A DNA stretch of 64,000 nt from an uncultured Cellvibrionales bacterium (GTDB lineage Bacteria > Pseudomonadota > Gammaproteobacteria > Pseudomonadales > Dasaniaceae). Below are positions 46,148 to 55,680 of the stretch, one piece after another (positions within the stretch are counted from its first letter, which is position 1; each line of letters opens with the position of its first letter). The stretch lies in NCBI GenBank assembly GCA_913019905.1, contig CAJVZD010000021.1:26817-90816 (forward strand), in the 5' to 3' direction. Below the pieces are notes generated by a model. That model saw nothing but the letters and a program-made list of their open reading frames with translations, did no database searches and had not been told where the DNA came from. The translations under genes and the position numbers were made by a program.

Positions 46148-47286
46148 GTTCCCACCCCCGTAATCGTGCCGATTTTACTATTTTCTTTTCTTGCCTGAAG
46201 ATTTTGAAACAGCCCTACAACTCCCTTTGGTAAATAGATTGTTGATACCACAAAAAGCCCTCCCAGCATAAACAGCCAAACTTCCGGCATCGCGCCGGTG
46301 AAGTACGTTTTCGCATAATTCACCAACAGCGCACCGATCACTGCACCATACAGTGTTCCTCGACCACCAATAGCAACCCATACGACGATCTCAATGGAAT
46401 TGAGTGGGCCAAACTCACCGGGATTAATTATGCCCACTTGAGGAACATACAATGCCCCGGCCACACCGGCAATGACCGCTGATAGAACAAAAACAAACAA
46501 CTTAAAATACTCGACCTTATAACCGGTAAAGCGGGTTCGGCTTTCCGCATCTCTTATACCGATAAGAACCCTTCCCAGCTTTGAATCGACAATCCAGCGA
46601 CACAGTAAATAGCAAAATATTAAAGCCAATGCAGAGCAACTAAATAAAACGCTTCTGGTGACATCCGACTGTAGGTTAAATCCCAGGATTTCCTTAAAAT
46701 CTGTTAAACCGTTGTTCCCACCGAAGCCCATGTCGTTACGAAAAAACGCTAATAACAATGCATAAGTTAAGGCCTGGGTGATTATCGAGAAATAAACGCC
46801 GGTGACCCTCGACCGAAAGGCCAACCATCCAAATACAAAAGCTAAAACCCCAGGCACTAGAACTACCATAATCATGGCAAAACCAAAATTATCAAAACCT
46901 AACCAAAACCACGGTAATTCATGCCAATCGAGGAAAACCATAAAATCGGGAAGCTCTGCGTTTCCATAAACACCCCGGTCGCCTATTTGCCGCATTAAAT
47001 ACATACCCATCGCGTATCCACCTAACCCAAAGAAGGCGCCGTGACCAAGACTAAGTATTCCGCAGTACCCCCAAATCAAATCGACCGATAGTGCCAGTAA
47101 AGCCAAACACAGATATTTACCGACTAAGGTCAATGTGTAGGTTGATATATGGAAAAATGAAGACTCTGGCAACATTAAATTGAACGCAGGAAAAATTACC
47201 GAACCTAGCAATAAGATTATCAGCAGACGCTTTCCACCAACGTCGCCGGCGAGCAAGGATCGACTCGATGTTTTATTTGTTGTCAT
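46144..47286 (-). CDS. urtC: Urea ABC transporter permease UrtC
   Basis: The 380-residue LivM-type permease has about 10 membrane helices and family motifs LSVDLIWGYCGILSLGHGAFFGLGGYAMG and VFVLSAVIAGVAGALYVPQVGIINPGEFGP, followed by VWVAIGGRGTLYGAVIGALLVNY. It forms the inner-membrane pore with UrtB. The gene lies 3 bp after urtB and overlaps urtD by 4 nt. The extra segment around residues 95-125 (GDRGVYGNAELPDFMVFLDW) is usual in UrtC and absent from amino-acid LivM. Confidence 0.95.
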   Translation of the reverse strand: MTTNKTSSRSLLAGDVGGKRLLIILLLGSVIFPAFNLMLPESSFFHISTYTLTLVGKYLCLALLALSVDLIWGYCGILSLGHGAFFGLGGYAMGMYLMRQIGDRGVYGNAELPDFMVFLDWHELPWFWLGFDNFGFAMIMVVLVPGVLAFVFGWLAFRSRVTGVYFSIITQALTYALLLAFFRNDMGFGGNNGLTDFKEILGFNLQSDVTRSVLFSCSALALIFCYLLCRWIVDSKLGRVLIGIRDAESRTRFTGYKVEYFKLFVFVLSAVIAGVAGALYVPQVGIINPGEFGPLNSIEIVVWVAIGGRGTLYGAVIGALLVNYAKTYFTGAMPEVWLFMLGGLFVVSTIYLPKGVVGLFQNLQARKENSKIGTITGVGT

Positions 47287-47289
47287 TCT

Positions 47290-48924
47290 CTAATCCTCGA
47301 CGAACCGACCTTTAATCGCAAATAATCCACGAGGCCGCCACTGGATAAATAAAACGATAAAAATCAACACAATAATTTTCCCTAAAACGGCACCAGCGAC
47401 CGGCTCAATAAATTTGTTGGCAATCCCCAGGCTCATCGCCGCAAAAAAAGTTCCGAATAGATTTCCGACCCCACCGAAAACAACAACCATAAAAGAATCA
47501 ATAATGTAGGCCTGGCCAAGGTTGGGGCCCACATTAGTCAGCTGACTTAACGCAACCCCCGCGATTCCGGCGACACCTGAACCGAGACCAAACGTGAGCG
47601 CATCAACCCAGCTTGCGCGAATACCCATTGAGTTAGCCATCGCCCGGTTTTGAGTTACAGCCCGCATTTGCAGCCCGACAAACGTCTTTTTCAACAAAAA
47701 CACCAGTCCCAACAAAACGAGAAAACTAAATAAAATGATATACATACGGTTATAGGTCAAGGAAAGTAATCCGTTAACTTCCATAGACCCGCTTAACCAT
47801 TCTGGGCTGATAACACTCTTATTAAGAGGCGAGAAAATAGTTCGGACCAATTGCTGTAATACCAGACTGATGCCAAATGTCGCCAACAAAGTTTCAAGAG
47901 GTCGCCCATAGAGATGTCTTATCACCGTTCGCTCTATCAGCACACCCATTAATCCTGAGACGATAAAGGCAGAAGGTATCGCAACTAAAAGAGATATTTC
48001 AATATAATTGGGCATAATTTGTTGGATGACATAAGTGGTATAAGCTCCTAACATAATCATCTCTCCGTGAGCCATGTTTATTACACCCATGACGCCGAAT
48101 GTTATTGCGAGCCCAACCGCGGCCAGCAACAACACAGAACCTAAGCTTATGCCGAAAAATAGGTTCTCTACAAACCGGTAGAATTCTTGCGCCCCTTGCA
48201 TCGAAGCAACAGTCTTCTTGGCGGCTTCTCGAACCTTCTCACTGGGTTCTACATATCTCCCTTCATCATCTTTTTCTTGTAAAGCAATGAGAGCACTGAT
48301 CACCTTTTTATGTAAACTACCTTCCAAGTCGTGAATAGCTAATAGACGTCCGGCTTCGTTTTCGCCATTTAGACGAATCAAGGCCGAAGCCAATTGTAGA
48401 TTCTGCTTTATCGTTGAATTCTGCTCGATATCCAGTGCGCTTTCAATAATTCCCAGTGTCTTAATATCAGGGCTGTTAATCAAATCTTTTACTGCTCGCG
48501 ATCGCCGCTCATCATTTTTGTCAGACAAATAGATTTTCGCAACTATTAGCCGCAATTGATTGCGTAATTTGTTGCTAATATTGATCTTCTTTAGCTTCCG
48601 CTTCTCGGTAAGCCCATACTCCTCGCCAGTCAAAACGTCATTGATTCGATATTGTGATTCAACTAACTTCGAAAACACAACTCGCTTGTCAGATTTCCGG
48701 TAATAGAGTGTTCCTTTTTGCAGAGACGTTAAAACCTGTAACTTTTTCTCGGAACTTGTCATAGCAAGCTGGGCAATTACTCTTTCTTTCTCTTTCATTT
48801 TCTTTGCTAACGCCAAAGCATTGACTGTTTGATCAAAGCTCAGTTCTTCCGCATACACTGCCGGCGAATACAAACACGCTAGCATAAGACTTAAAGAAGC
48901 CAACGCTCTAAGGCAATCTTTCAT
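47290..48924 (-). CDS. urtB: Urea ABC transporter permease UrtB with periplasmic N-terminal domain
   Basis: I prefer the ATG at 48924 to the in-frame TTG at 48936. The 544 residues begin with a signal peptide (ALASLSLMLACLYSPAVYAE), then a helical, HEAT-like extracytoplasmic domain of about 220 residues (YRKSDKRVVFSKLVESQYRI, EKVREAAKKTVASMQG), and then the LivH-type permease with FGVMGVINMAHGEMIMLGAY and LETLLATFGISLVLQQL. UrtB proteins with this N-terminal domain are found in many proteobacteria. The domain's role is not known. A stem-loop with a T-tract lies in the gap between urtA and urtB. Confidence 0.95.
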   Translation of the reverse strand: MKDCLRALASLSLMLACLYSPAVYAEELSFDQTVNALALAKKMKEKERVIAQLAMTSSEKKLQVLTSLQKGTLYYRKSDKRVVFSKLVESQYRINDVLTGEEYGLTEKRKLKKINISNKLRNQLRLIVAKIYLSDKNDERRSRAVKDLINSPDIKTLGIIESALDIEQNSTIKQNLQLASALIRLNGENEAGRLLAIHDLEGSLHKKVISALIALQEKDDEGRYVEPSEKVREAAKKTVASMQGAQEFYRFVENLFFGISLGSVLLLAAVGLAITFGVMGVINMAHGEMIMLGAYTTYVIQQIMPNYIEISLLVAIPSAFIVSGLMGVLIERTVIRHLYGRPLETLLATFGISLVLQQLVRTIFSPLNKSVISPEWLSGSMEVNGLLSLTYNRMYIILFSFLVLLGLVFLLKKTFVGLQMRAVTQNRAMANSMGIRASWVDALTFGLGSGVAGIAGVALSQLTNVGPNLGQAYIIDSFMVVVFGGVGNLFGTFFAAMSLGIANKFIEPVAGAVLGKIIVLIFIVLFIQWRPRGLFAIKGRFVED

Positions 48925-48983
48925 CGAGGTTCCCAATACAAAAATTTAGCAGTACGAAATGATGCTAATAAGATGTTATTTTC

Positions 48984-49024
48984 AAAAACCGTTGCAACTA
49001 ATTTATTGTGTTAGTTACAACGGT
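48984..49024 (-). terminator. Partial terminator between urtA and urtB
   Basis: On the reverse strand, a stem of 14 positions (one mismatch, ACCGTTG and AACTAA blocks, arms 48988-49001 and 49011-49024) is followed by TTTTTG (T-run at 48984-48988). It lies 59 bp after the urtA stop and could set a high ratio of binding protein to permease. Confidence 0.7.
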
Positions 49025-49082
49025 CTTTGAATTTTGGTGCAGTTATCTTTCTATTTCGATTAATGCTTTAGAAAGTGTCTAT

Positions 49083-50387
49083 TTAGAAATTTTGTCCCGA
49101 GCATTTTTTAGTCTCAGTATTGTAATTTCCACAGTTGATAGCTGGGTCCTGCCAGTCTGCAACCAACTTCGCGCTCTCTGGTAAAAAGTCAGTCCACGCG
49201 TCACCAGCCACTGTATCGTCAGTCTGCCAGACGATATCAAACTGCCCATCTTCTTGAATTTCGCCAATGAGTACCGGTTTGGTCAAGTGATGGTTGGGCA
49301 GCATGGTCGCCATTCCACCGGTAAGATTTGGCACAGTAATACCTATCATCGCTTTCTCTACCGCATCAACATCCGTTGTTTTGGCCTTGGTTACAGCGTT
49401 GGCCCACATTTTGAATCCAATATAGGTCGCTTCCATGGGATCGTTTGAAACGCGCTCATCGTTTCCAACAAACTCTTTCCATCGTTCAATAAACTGGTCA
49501 TTCTCGACAGCGTCTGCGCTCATAAAGTAATTCCATGCAGCCAAGTGCCCAACAAGTGGTTTGGTATCAAAGCCTGAAAGTTCTTCTTCGCCAACAGAAA
49601 ATGCAACGACGGGAATGTCTTCTGCTGATAGCCCCTGATTCGCCAATTCCTTATAAAACGGCACATTTGCATCGCCATTAATTGTTGAAACGACGGCGGT
49701 TTTCTTGCCCGTAGATCCAAACTTTTTCACGTCTGAAACAATAGTTTGCCAATCGGAGTGACCAAAAGGTGTGTAATTGATCATGATGTCGCTGTCTTTT
49801 ACACCTTTACTTTTTAGATAGGCCTCGAGAATTTTGTTTGTCGTACGAGGATAGACATAGTCAGTTCCTGCCAATACCCAGCGTTTAACGTTGCCACCGT
49901 CGTCACTCATTAAGTAATCAACGGCCGGAATAGCTTGTTGGTTAGGAGCCGCACCGGTATAAAAAACATTTCTGGAGCTTTCTTCTCCTTCGTACTGAAC
50001 CGGGTAGAACATCAGGCCGTTCATTTCCTCGATTACAGGCAATACCGACTTTCTTGAAACCGATGTCCAGCAGCCGAAAATCACGTCAACTTTTTCTTGA
50101 CCTAATAATTCTTTGGTCTTTTCAGCGAATAGAGGCCAATTTGATGCAGGATCGACAACGACGGCTTCCAGCTTTTTCCCGAGAAGACCGCCCTTTTTGT
50201 TTTGATCTTCAATCATCATGAGCACAGTATCTTTAAGTGTTGTTTCACTAATCGCCATCGTTCCCGACAAAGAGTGTAAAACGCCAACTTTAATCGTGTC
50301 TGCCGCTTGCGTTATTGCGGCACTAACAGTTAACGCTGCAACTCCGAGGGCCTTGGCTCCCGTTTTTTTCCAACTATTTTTTTTCAT
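49083..50387 (-). CDS. urtA: Urea ABC transporter substrate-binding protein UrtA
   Basis: The 434 residues have a signal peptide (ALGVAALTVSAAITQAAD, cut near residue 29) and a LivJ/type I periplasmic-binding fold: KVGVLHSLSGTMAISETTLKD, FGCWTSVSRKSVLPVIEE, GLMFYPVQYEGEESSRNVFYTGAAPNQQAIPAVDYLM. The PVQYEGEESS and TNAPNQQ-like segments are characteristic of UrtA. A GGAGAT Shine-Dalgarno precedes the ATG. The gene is first in urtABCDE and has a strong sigma-54 promoter match about 45 bp upstream of its start codon, so nitrogen limitation should induce it. Urea binding itself is inferred from family. Confidence 0.97.
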   Translation of the reverse strand: MKKNSWKKTGAKALGVAALTVSAAITQAADTIKVGVLHSLSGTMAISETTLKDTVLMMIEDQNKKGGLLGKKLEAVVVDPASNWPLFAEKTKELLGQEKVDVIFGCWTSVSRKSVLPVIEEMNGLMFYPVQYEGEESSRNVFYTGAAPNQQAIPAVDYLMSDDGGNVKRWVLAGTDYVYPRTTNKILEAYLKSKGVKDSDIMINYTPFGHSDWQTIVSDVKKFGSTGKKTAVVSTINGDANVPFYKELANQGLSAEDIPVVAFSVGEEELSGFDTKPLVGHLAAWNYFMSADAVENDQFIERWKEFVGNDERVSNDPMEATYIGFKMWANAVTKAKTTDVDAVEKAMIGITVPNLTGGMATMLPNHHLTKPVLIGEIQEDGQFDIVWQTDDTVAGDAWTDFLPESAKLVADWQDPAINCGNYNTETKKCSGQNF

Positions 50388-50715
50388 ACTATCTCCGATG
50401 GCTGCTAGAATTTATCTCCGGAGAAGACACAGCAGAAATGGTGCCAAGATTCATTTCCATTTTAGAAATCTTTGAAAACCCTACAAAATCAACTTGCTAT
50501 CACCACTACTGATTTATTTGGAAGAACATTTAGATCGCTCTAACGATTTCGGCGAACTAAAATAGTGCAATAAAAAAATGGTGCTTCAAAATAGAACACA
50601 ATGGTTGAGGCGTACTGCAGAGAAAATAGTTTCTGCCAAATCCGCGGCTAAGCCAAAAGACCACTATCACCGCCGTTTTCCCACGATAAATTCTATACGT
50701 TAAAGTGGAAACGAG
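50388..50715. other. urtA promoter region / spacer to nickel permease
   Basis: This 328-bp spacer lies upstream of urtA and downstream of the nickel permease gene, both on the reverse strand. It holds the sigma-54 promoter of urtA (50431-50447) and a near-match to an NtrC half-site pair (GAAC-N7-GTGC, 50554-50568). No gene is seen. Confidence 0.55.
50431..50447 (-). promoter_or_regulatory. Sigma-54 promoter of urtA
   Basis: The reverse-strand sequence TTGGCACCATTTCTGCT matches 11 of the 13 fixed positions in the sigma-54 consensus, including GG (50444-50445) and GC (50432-50433) 10 nt apart. Transcription would start near 50420, 33 bp before the urtA ATG. Confidence 0.8.
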
Positions 50716-51339
50716 CTACGCAAGTAAAACTAGATAGACACCAAGAACTATAGGCAAGGTGGCGAAAATGCATCGAAGCCAATGAAGAAATGTGTCTGAT
50801 CGGTCGGTCGTACTTTTTGCCGTTAGAGCTAAGATCCGTCCGAGGAATAACATCGAAAACGCTACTCCAAAACAGAACAATAGAACATAAATGAAACCCG
50901 TGATTGGTGACTGCAGCGTTGCCGCAGGTAACAACGCCAGGACAGGCGCCGATCCGGCACAGCCATGTACCAATCCAACGACTGTTGCTTTTTTTGTTCC
51001 AGTATGTGGATTGAACTTACGTTGAAATCTACCACGTTCACCGACTAACTGAATCCAAGCGATCATTCCAATGGCGATAAGCATATAGGGAACGACAGAT
51101 TCCGCAAACTCGCTCATTCTGTGGGGTACGGCTAGACCCAGCAGTAAAACACTAATTGCAATAATGACAATCGCACCACCGTGGCCCGCGGCCCAGTACA
51201 GTGGAAATGCGAGCCTGTTTTTGCCTTCGGTTTGCGGCCCTGACATTCCCACAACGGCGGCGATGTGGTCCGCATCAAGACTGTGTAGAAGACCTGCAGC
51301 CAAACCCATCTGCAGAAGTATCCATGCCGTGCCGTCCAT
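50716..51339 (-). CDS. ureH: UreH/NiCoT-type nickel permease
   Basis: The 207-residue membrane protein has about 6 helices. Its first helix contains H19-x4-D24-H25 (LLHSLDADHIAAVVG), the NiCoT metal-selection signature. GHGGAIVIIAI and GLVHGCAGSAPVLALLPA follow. This is the short UreH form of the nickel/cobalt transporter family, usually linked to urease operons. It lies directly after ureG (1-bp gap), so it is cotranscribed with the urease accessory genes. I infer nickel as the cargo from the neighbours. Confidence 0.82.
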   Translation of the reverse strand: MDGTAWILLQMGLAAGLLHSLDADHIAAVVGMSGPQTEGKNRLAFPLYWAAGHGGAIVIIAISVLLLGLAVPHRMSEFAESVVPYMLIAIGMIAWIQLVGERGRFQRKFNPHTGTKKATVVGLVHGCAGSAPVLALLPAATLQSPITGFIYVLLFCFGVAFSMLFLGRILALTAKSTTDRSDTFLHWLRCIFATLPIVLGVYLVLLA

Positions 51340-51340
51340 C

Positions 51341-51967
51341 TTAACAATCGCGAGGTATCAGCATACCCTGCTCAATAATGAAACTGCATATTTCGTCTAA
51401 GCCTATCTCTTTTTTTAAGTTAGAAAATACAAACCGACCATCACCGCGCATCTTTTTTGCGTCGCGATCCATCACGTTCAAATCTGCGCCGACATAAGGC
51501 GCCAGGTCAATTTTGTTAATCACTAATAGATCAGATTTCGTAATTCCGGGACCTCCCTTACGGGGGATTTTGTCTCCGGCAGAAACGTCTATGACGTATA
51601 TCGTTAGATCTGACAATTCGGGACTAAAGGTTGCCGCCAGATTATCGCCGCCACTTTCAATCATAACCATATCCAAGTTAGGAAACCGTTCACTGAGCTC
51701 CTCTACGGCCGACAGGTTCATCGATGCATCTTCTCTAATTGCCGTATGAGGACACCCGCCGGTTTCAACGCCAATAATTCTATCGCTTTCCAGTACGTTA
51801 TGTCGCAGAAGGAACTCTGCATCTTCGCGGGTATAAATGTCATTGGTAATAACAGCAATATTCAGCTGGTCTTTCAATCTAACGCACAGTTCTTTGACTA
51901 GAGCCGTTTTACCCGAGCCCACTGGACCACCGATACCTAGTCGTAAAAGGGGTTTTTCTCGATTCAT
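51341..51967 (-). CDS. ureG: Urease accessory GTPase UreG
   Basis: UreG is the SIMIBI GTPase that passes nickel to apo-urease with UreE, UreF and UreD. The 208 residues have P-loop GPVGSGKT (14-21), [13 protein letters not shown], the metal-binding [19 protein letters not shown] (CPH), [14 protein letters not shown], and the base motif [14 protein letters not shown]. It lies 103 bp after ureF and 1 bp before the nickel permease gene. All catalytic motifs are intact. Confidence 0.98.
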   Translation of the reverse strand: MNREKPLLRLGIGGPVGSGKTALVKELCVRLKDQLNIAVITNDIYTREDAEFLLRHNVLESDRIIGVETGGCPHTAIREDASMNLSAVEELSERFPNLDMVMIESGGDNLAATFSPELSDLTIYVIDVSAGDKIPRKGGPGITKSDLLVINKIDLAPYVGADLNVMDRDAKKMRGDGRFVFSNLKKEIGLDEICSFIIEQGMLIPRDC

Positions 51968-52070
51968 TATGGTTCCTAAAAGTTATTCCGTAAGATGACT
52001 GTTTACGCTCTTTCACAGCATTTAAAAAGCGCTCGTTAGTAAGACTCTATGCGGTGATCAATGTCATATA

Positions 52071-52742
52071 TCATGATCTAAAAAGCCTCGAGTATTGTGT
52101 TTCATGTTGCGCAGAGACTAACGCCAACGCTGGCAGGCCTGCACCTATGTCTCCCTCACCAACCTGTTGAGAATCTATGCAGCACTGTTCGACACTCGGC
52201 ATCAGTAACAGCAACAGTTTTTGCGCGTCGGTTTGTCCTAACGGAATCAGTTTAGTCGCTGCCGCAACCTGGTTCTCAAGCCAGCTCCAACAATAGCCTT
52301 GCATCAATAGTGGAAGGCTTATCTTCCAATGCGCTCCAGCGAGCGCAAAAGCGGTAACGAAGCAAACAGGTTTTTTGGCCGGCCAGGCAATTGCCTCAGG
52401 GATATCGAGCGATATCAAAAGCCGCATCAACGCTCGCCCCATCTGCAAATCTTCAAGTTCAAACTCCGCCGACTCGCGGGAAGCCTGTAGAAATCGGTTC
52501 CAACGGCTAACTTGACTAACGTCTTTTCTTTGCCAAGATTCGTAGACTCTGCTCAGTATCGGTAGATCGAGCTGTGCTACGCTATGGCACATCACCCCAT
52601 CAATCCAACGTTTGGCATCCTCCATTCCTTTCAGATGTCCGAGTTCGACCGCGTATTCTTGACCTTGCGAATACGCGTATGCACCAACAGGTAAAGCCGG
52701 GCTCACTAAATGCAACAGATGTAATAGCGCTGCACTACTCAT
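52071..52742 (-). CDS. ureF: Urease accessory protein UreF
   Basis: UreF joins UreD and UreG in the activation complex and shapes UreG's GTPase. The 223 residues are mostly helical with the family pattern at the N-terminus: LLHLVSPALPVGAYAYSQGQEYAVELG. The central LPLLMQGYCWSWLENQVAAATKLIPLGQTDAQ and the C-terminal SAQHETQYSRLFRS are also typical. It overlaps ureE by 4 nt, so the two are coupled. Confidence 0.96.
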   Translation of the reverse strand: MSSAALLHLLHLVSPALPVGAYAYSQGQEYAVELGHLKGMEDAKRWIDGVMCHSVAQLDLPILSRVYESWQRKDVSQVSRWNRFLQASRESAEFELEDLQMGRALMRLLISLDIPEAIAWPAKKPVCFVTAFALAGAHWKISLPLLMQGYCWSWLENQVAAATKLIPLGQTDAQKLLLLLMPSVEQCCIDSQQVGEGDIGAGLPALALVSAQHETQYSRLFRS

Positions 52743-53248
52743 GCTTCTACGTTGGGCCGTGAGTGGTCGTGCTGAGAATGGTCGCTATGAGAATGCGCGT
52801 GAACGGCGTCACTCGAACCCGTCTTATTATGGTAAGCACCATTTTCCGGATGAAAAGTCCGCTGATGGCAAGCAACCTTTAATCCCAATCCTGTGACCAT
52901 TTCGTCCAGTACATGGTCGTGTTGGTAGCGCAAGAATGACTCGCCGATTTGCAGCGGTACATGACGATTACCTAGATGATAGGCGGCTCGCATCAAAAGA
53001 TGCTGATTATCACTGAGAACTTCCGATACCGTTTCATCGGCGGCGATCACTAGCACTAAACTTTCATCGTCACACAAGAGTACGTCACCGTCTTCCAGAA
53101 CTCGACCGCGATCCAAAAACCATCCCAAGGACTCGCCACAGACCGTCACTGCTTTGTAACGGCTTTTTTGACGTTGCTGGAAATTCAATTCTACTTTTAG
53201 GCCAGGCTCCGATACCGGGTCTTTTATTAACTGAAAACACTCTTTCAT
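52739..53248 (-). CDS. ureE: Urease accessory nickel metallochaperone UreE
   Basis: UreE binds nickel and delivers it to the urease activation complex. The 169 residues have the two-domain fold (CHAPERONE-type N-terminus with GRVLEDGDVLLCDDESLVLVIAADE, and the metal-binding C-terminal domain with HLGNRHVPLQIG) and a His-rich tail (HAHSHSDHSQHDHSRP). The conserved metal His is in LGNRHVPL. It lies 20 bp after ureC and overlaps ureF by 4 nt. The His-rich tail suggests extra nickel storage. Confidence 0.96.
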   Translation of the reverse strand: MKECFQLIKDPVSEPGLKVELNFQQRQKSRYKAVTVCGESLGWFLDRGRVLEDGDVLLCDDESLVLVIAADETVSEVLSDNQHLLMRAAYHLGNRHVPLQIGESFLRYQHDHVLDEMVTGLGLKVACHQRTFHPENGAYHNKTGSSDAVHAHSHSDHSQHDHSRPNVEA

Positions 53249-53268
53249 TTTGGTGGGTACCTGTCGTA

Positions 53269-54972
53269 TTAAAATAGTGAGTAGCGTTGTGCCAGGGGTA
53301 ATATTTCCGCCGGTTCGCAGGTGAGCAATTCGCCATTGGCCCTCACCTCATAAGTCTCTGGGTCGACGCTCATCGATGGCATCCAGTTGTTGTGAATCAT
53401 GTCCTTCTTGGTCACTGCACGACTACCTTTGCAGGCGACCATTAATTTACGCAGGCCCAAGGCATCTGAAATACCGGCTTGAAGAGCCGCATTACTGACA
53501 AAATTGACTGAAGTCGTCGCTATCGCTCCACCAAATGAACCAAACATAGGCCGGTAATGAACGGGTTGTGGAGTAGGAATAGAAGCATTAGGATCACCCA
53601 TTGGCGCAGCAGCTATCATTCCACCCTTGATGATAAGAGCGGGCTTGATACCAAAAAACATAGGCTTCCACAGCACCAAATCTGCTAGCTTTCCAACCTC
53701 AATGGAACCCACCTCGTGATCGATACCGTGAGCGATCGCCGGGTTTATCGTGTATTTAGCGATATACCGTTTGGCTCTAAAATTATCAGAATAGTGACTG
53801 TCATCACTCAACGCACCACGCTGTACTTTCATCTTGTGTGCGGTTTGCCAGGTACGGCAAATGACTTCTCCAACACGGCCCATCGCCTGCGAATCAGACG
53901 CAATCATAGAAAACGCGCCTAAGTCGTGCAAAATATCTTCGGCCGCAATGGTCTCACGTCGAATACGTGAATCGGCGAAAGCAACATCTTCTGGAATGTT
54001 TGGATCAAGGTGATGACAGACCATCAACATATCCAAATGTTCGTCAACGGTGTTAACGGTATAAGGGCGTGTCGGGTTCGTCGACGAGGGTAATACATTA
54101 AGCTCACCACAGGCTTTGATAATGTCTGGGGCATGACCGCCTCCGGCACCTTCCGTATGGTAGGTGTGAATAGTACGCCCCTTAAATGCCGCCAAGGTAT
54201 CTTCGACAAACCCCGATTCATTCAACGTGTCGGTATGAATAGCGACCTGCACATCGTACTTTTCTGCGACCGAGAGACAATTATCAATGGAAGCCGGTGT
54301 TGTGCCCCAATCTTCGTGCAACTTTAATCCCATCGCACCGCCTACCAGCTGTTCTTCTAACGCTTCCGGTAAACTGGCATTGCCTTTACCCATAAAACCA
54401 AGATTCATCGGAAAAGCTTCAGAGGCTTGCAACATCTTTCCTATGTGCCAGGAACCGGGTGTGCAGGTAGTGGCATTCGTACCGGTCGCAGGACCGGTGC
54501 CTCCTCCCAGCATAGTCGTCACGCCGCTCATTAACGCCTCTTCAATTTGCTGCGGACATATGAAGTGGATATGAGAATCGACGCCGCCGGCGGTGAGTAT
54601 TTGTCCCTCACCGGCAATAATTTCCGTGCCGGGCCCAATCGCAATAGTAACGTCCGATTGAATGTCCGGGTTTCCCGCTTTACCGACGGCTTCAATGCGT
54701 CCGTTCTTAATCGCAACATCCGCTTTTACGATACCCCAGTGATCGAGGATCAAGGCATTGGTGATAACAGTATCGGGCGTTTCAGCGCGAGGTCTTTGGC
54801 TTTGTCCCATGCCATCTCGTATCACTTTCCCGCCGCCAAATTTAACTTCTTCGCCGTACTGGGTGAAATCTTTCTCAACTTCAATCCACAGTTCAGTGTC
54901 TGCCAACCGGACGCGATCACCTACGGTTGGGCCATACATATCGGCATAAGCTCGTCGATCAATTTTTGTCAT
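53269..54972 (-). CDS. ureC: Urease alpha subunit
   Basis: UreC holds the bis-nickel active site. The 567 residues include H134 and H136 (DSHIHF), the carbamylated Lys K217 and H219 (GLKLHEDWG), H246, H272, the mobile flap with C319 and H320 (MVCHHLDP) and D360 (FSMIASDSQ). All nickel ligands and the flap residues are in place, so the enzyme should be active. It is in the order ureA-ureB-ureC, with ureB 17 bp upstream. Substrate is urea, product ammonium and carbamate. Confidence 0.99.
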   Translation of the reverse strand: MTKIDRRAYADMYGPTVGDRVRLADTELWIEVEKDFTQYGEEVKFGGGKVIRDGMGQSQRPRAETPDTVITNALILDHWGIVKADVAIKNGRIEAVGKAGNPDIQSDVTIAIGPGTEIIAGEGQILTAGGVDSHIHFICPQQIEEALMSGVTTMLGGGTGPATGTNATTCTPGSWHIGKMLQASEAFPMNLGFMGKGNASLPEALEEQLVGGAMGLKLHEDWGTTPASIDNCLSVAEKYDVQVAIHTDTLNESGFVEDTLAAFKGRTIHTYHTEGAGGGHAPDIIKACGELNVLPSSTNPTRPYTVNTVDEHLDMLMVCHHLDPNIPEDVAFADSRIRRETIAAEDILHDLGAFSMIASDSQAMGRVGEVICRTWQTAHKMKVQRGALSDDSHYSDNFRAKRYIAKYTINPAIAHGIDHEVGSIEVGKLADLVLWKPMFFGIKPALIIKGGMIAAAPMGDPNASIPTPQPVHYRPMFGSFGGAIATTSVNFVSNAALQAGISDALGLRKLMVACKGSRAVTKKDMIHNNWMPSMSVDPETYEVRANGELLTCEPAEILPLAQRYSLF

Positions 54973-54989
54973 TTTTTACTCCACGCATC

Positions 54990-55295
54990 CTATAACTTTC
55001 CCATAATATCGCCGCGCAAACCGTACACTATGCGAGCGCCCGCAAGTGCAACCAACTCCACTTCTCGTTCCTGTCCGGGTTCAAACCTTACCGCCGTTCC
55101 CGCAGCAATATTTAAGCGAAAACCTCGTGTGCTTTCTCGGTCGTACTGCAACGCATTATTCGTTTCATAGAAGTGGTAATGAGAGCCAACTTGTATCGGC
55201 CGATCGCCGCTGTTCGCGACGCTAATGGTCAATGTTTCTCGACCTGCATTAAGCTCTAATTCTCCGTCTTTTACCTCGATTTCCCCCGGAATCAT
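54990..55295 (-). CDS. ureB: Urease beta subunit
   Basis: The 101-residue beta subunit matches the family: [59 protein letters not shown]. It holds the UreC flap and packs at the trimer surface. It lies 12 bp after ureA and 17 bp before ureC in the ureABC order of a three-subunit bacterial urease. Confidence 0.98.
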   Translation of the reverse strand: MIPGEIEVKDGELELNAGRETLTISVANSGDRPIQVGSHYHFYETNNALQYDRESTRGFRLNIAAGTAVRFEPGQEREVELVALAGARIVYGLRGDIMGKL

Positions 55296-55307
55296 AAACT
55301 TTCTCCT

Positions 55308-55610
55308 TTATACAATTGGATTATGAACGGTAACCAGCTTGGTTCCATCGGGAAATGTTGCTTCCACTTGCACCTCATCGATCATTTGGGCGACTCCGTC
55401 CATGACATCTTCAGCGGACAAAATTGTTCGGCCGTATTCCATCATTTGAGCGACCGACTTTCCCTCTCGCGCACCCTCCATAATTTCTGCACTGATTAAT
55501 GCGATACTTTCCGGATAATTTAATTTTAAGCCTTTTGCTTTTCGTCGTTCGGCAAGTAGTCCCGCCGTAAAAATGAGTAACTTATCTTTATCTCTTGGAC
55601 TCAGCTCCAT
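55308..55610 (-). CDS. ureA: Urease gamma subunit
   Basis: The 100-residue gamma subunit has the complete family pattern: [61 protein letters not shown] and [18 protein letters not shown]. It is 70 bp downstream of ureD. Three separate structural subunits (UreA, UreB, UreC) give the (alpha-beta-gamma)3 type of bacterial urease. Confidence 0.98.
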   Translation of the reverse strand: MELSPRDKDKLLIFTAGLLAERRKAKGLKLNYPESIALISAEIMEGAREGKSVAQMMEYGRTILSAEDVMDGVAQMIDEVQVEATFPDGTKLVTVHNPIV

Positions 55611-55680
55611 GATTGTTTCCTTAATACTCGTAATTGTTGTTGTGAAAACCCTACAGCCTCTTCAATTGGGAGGGTTTATA

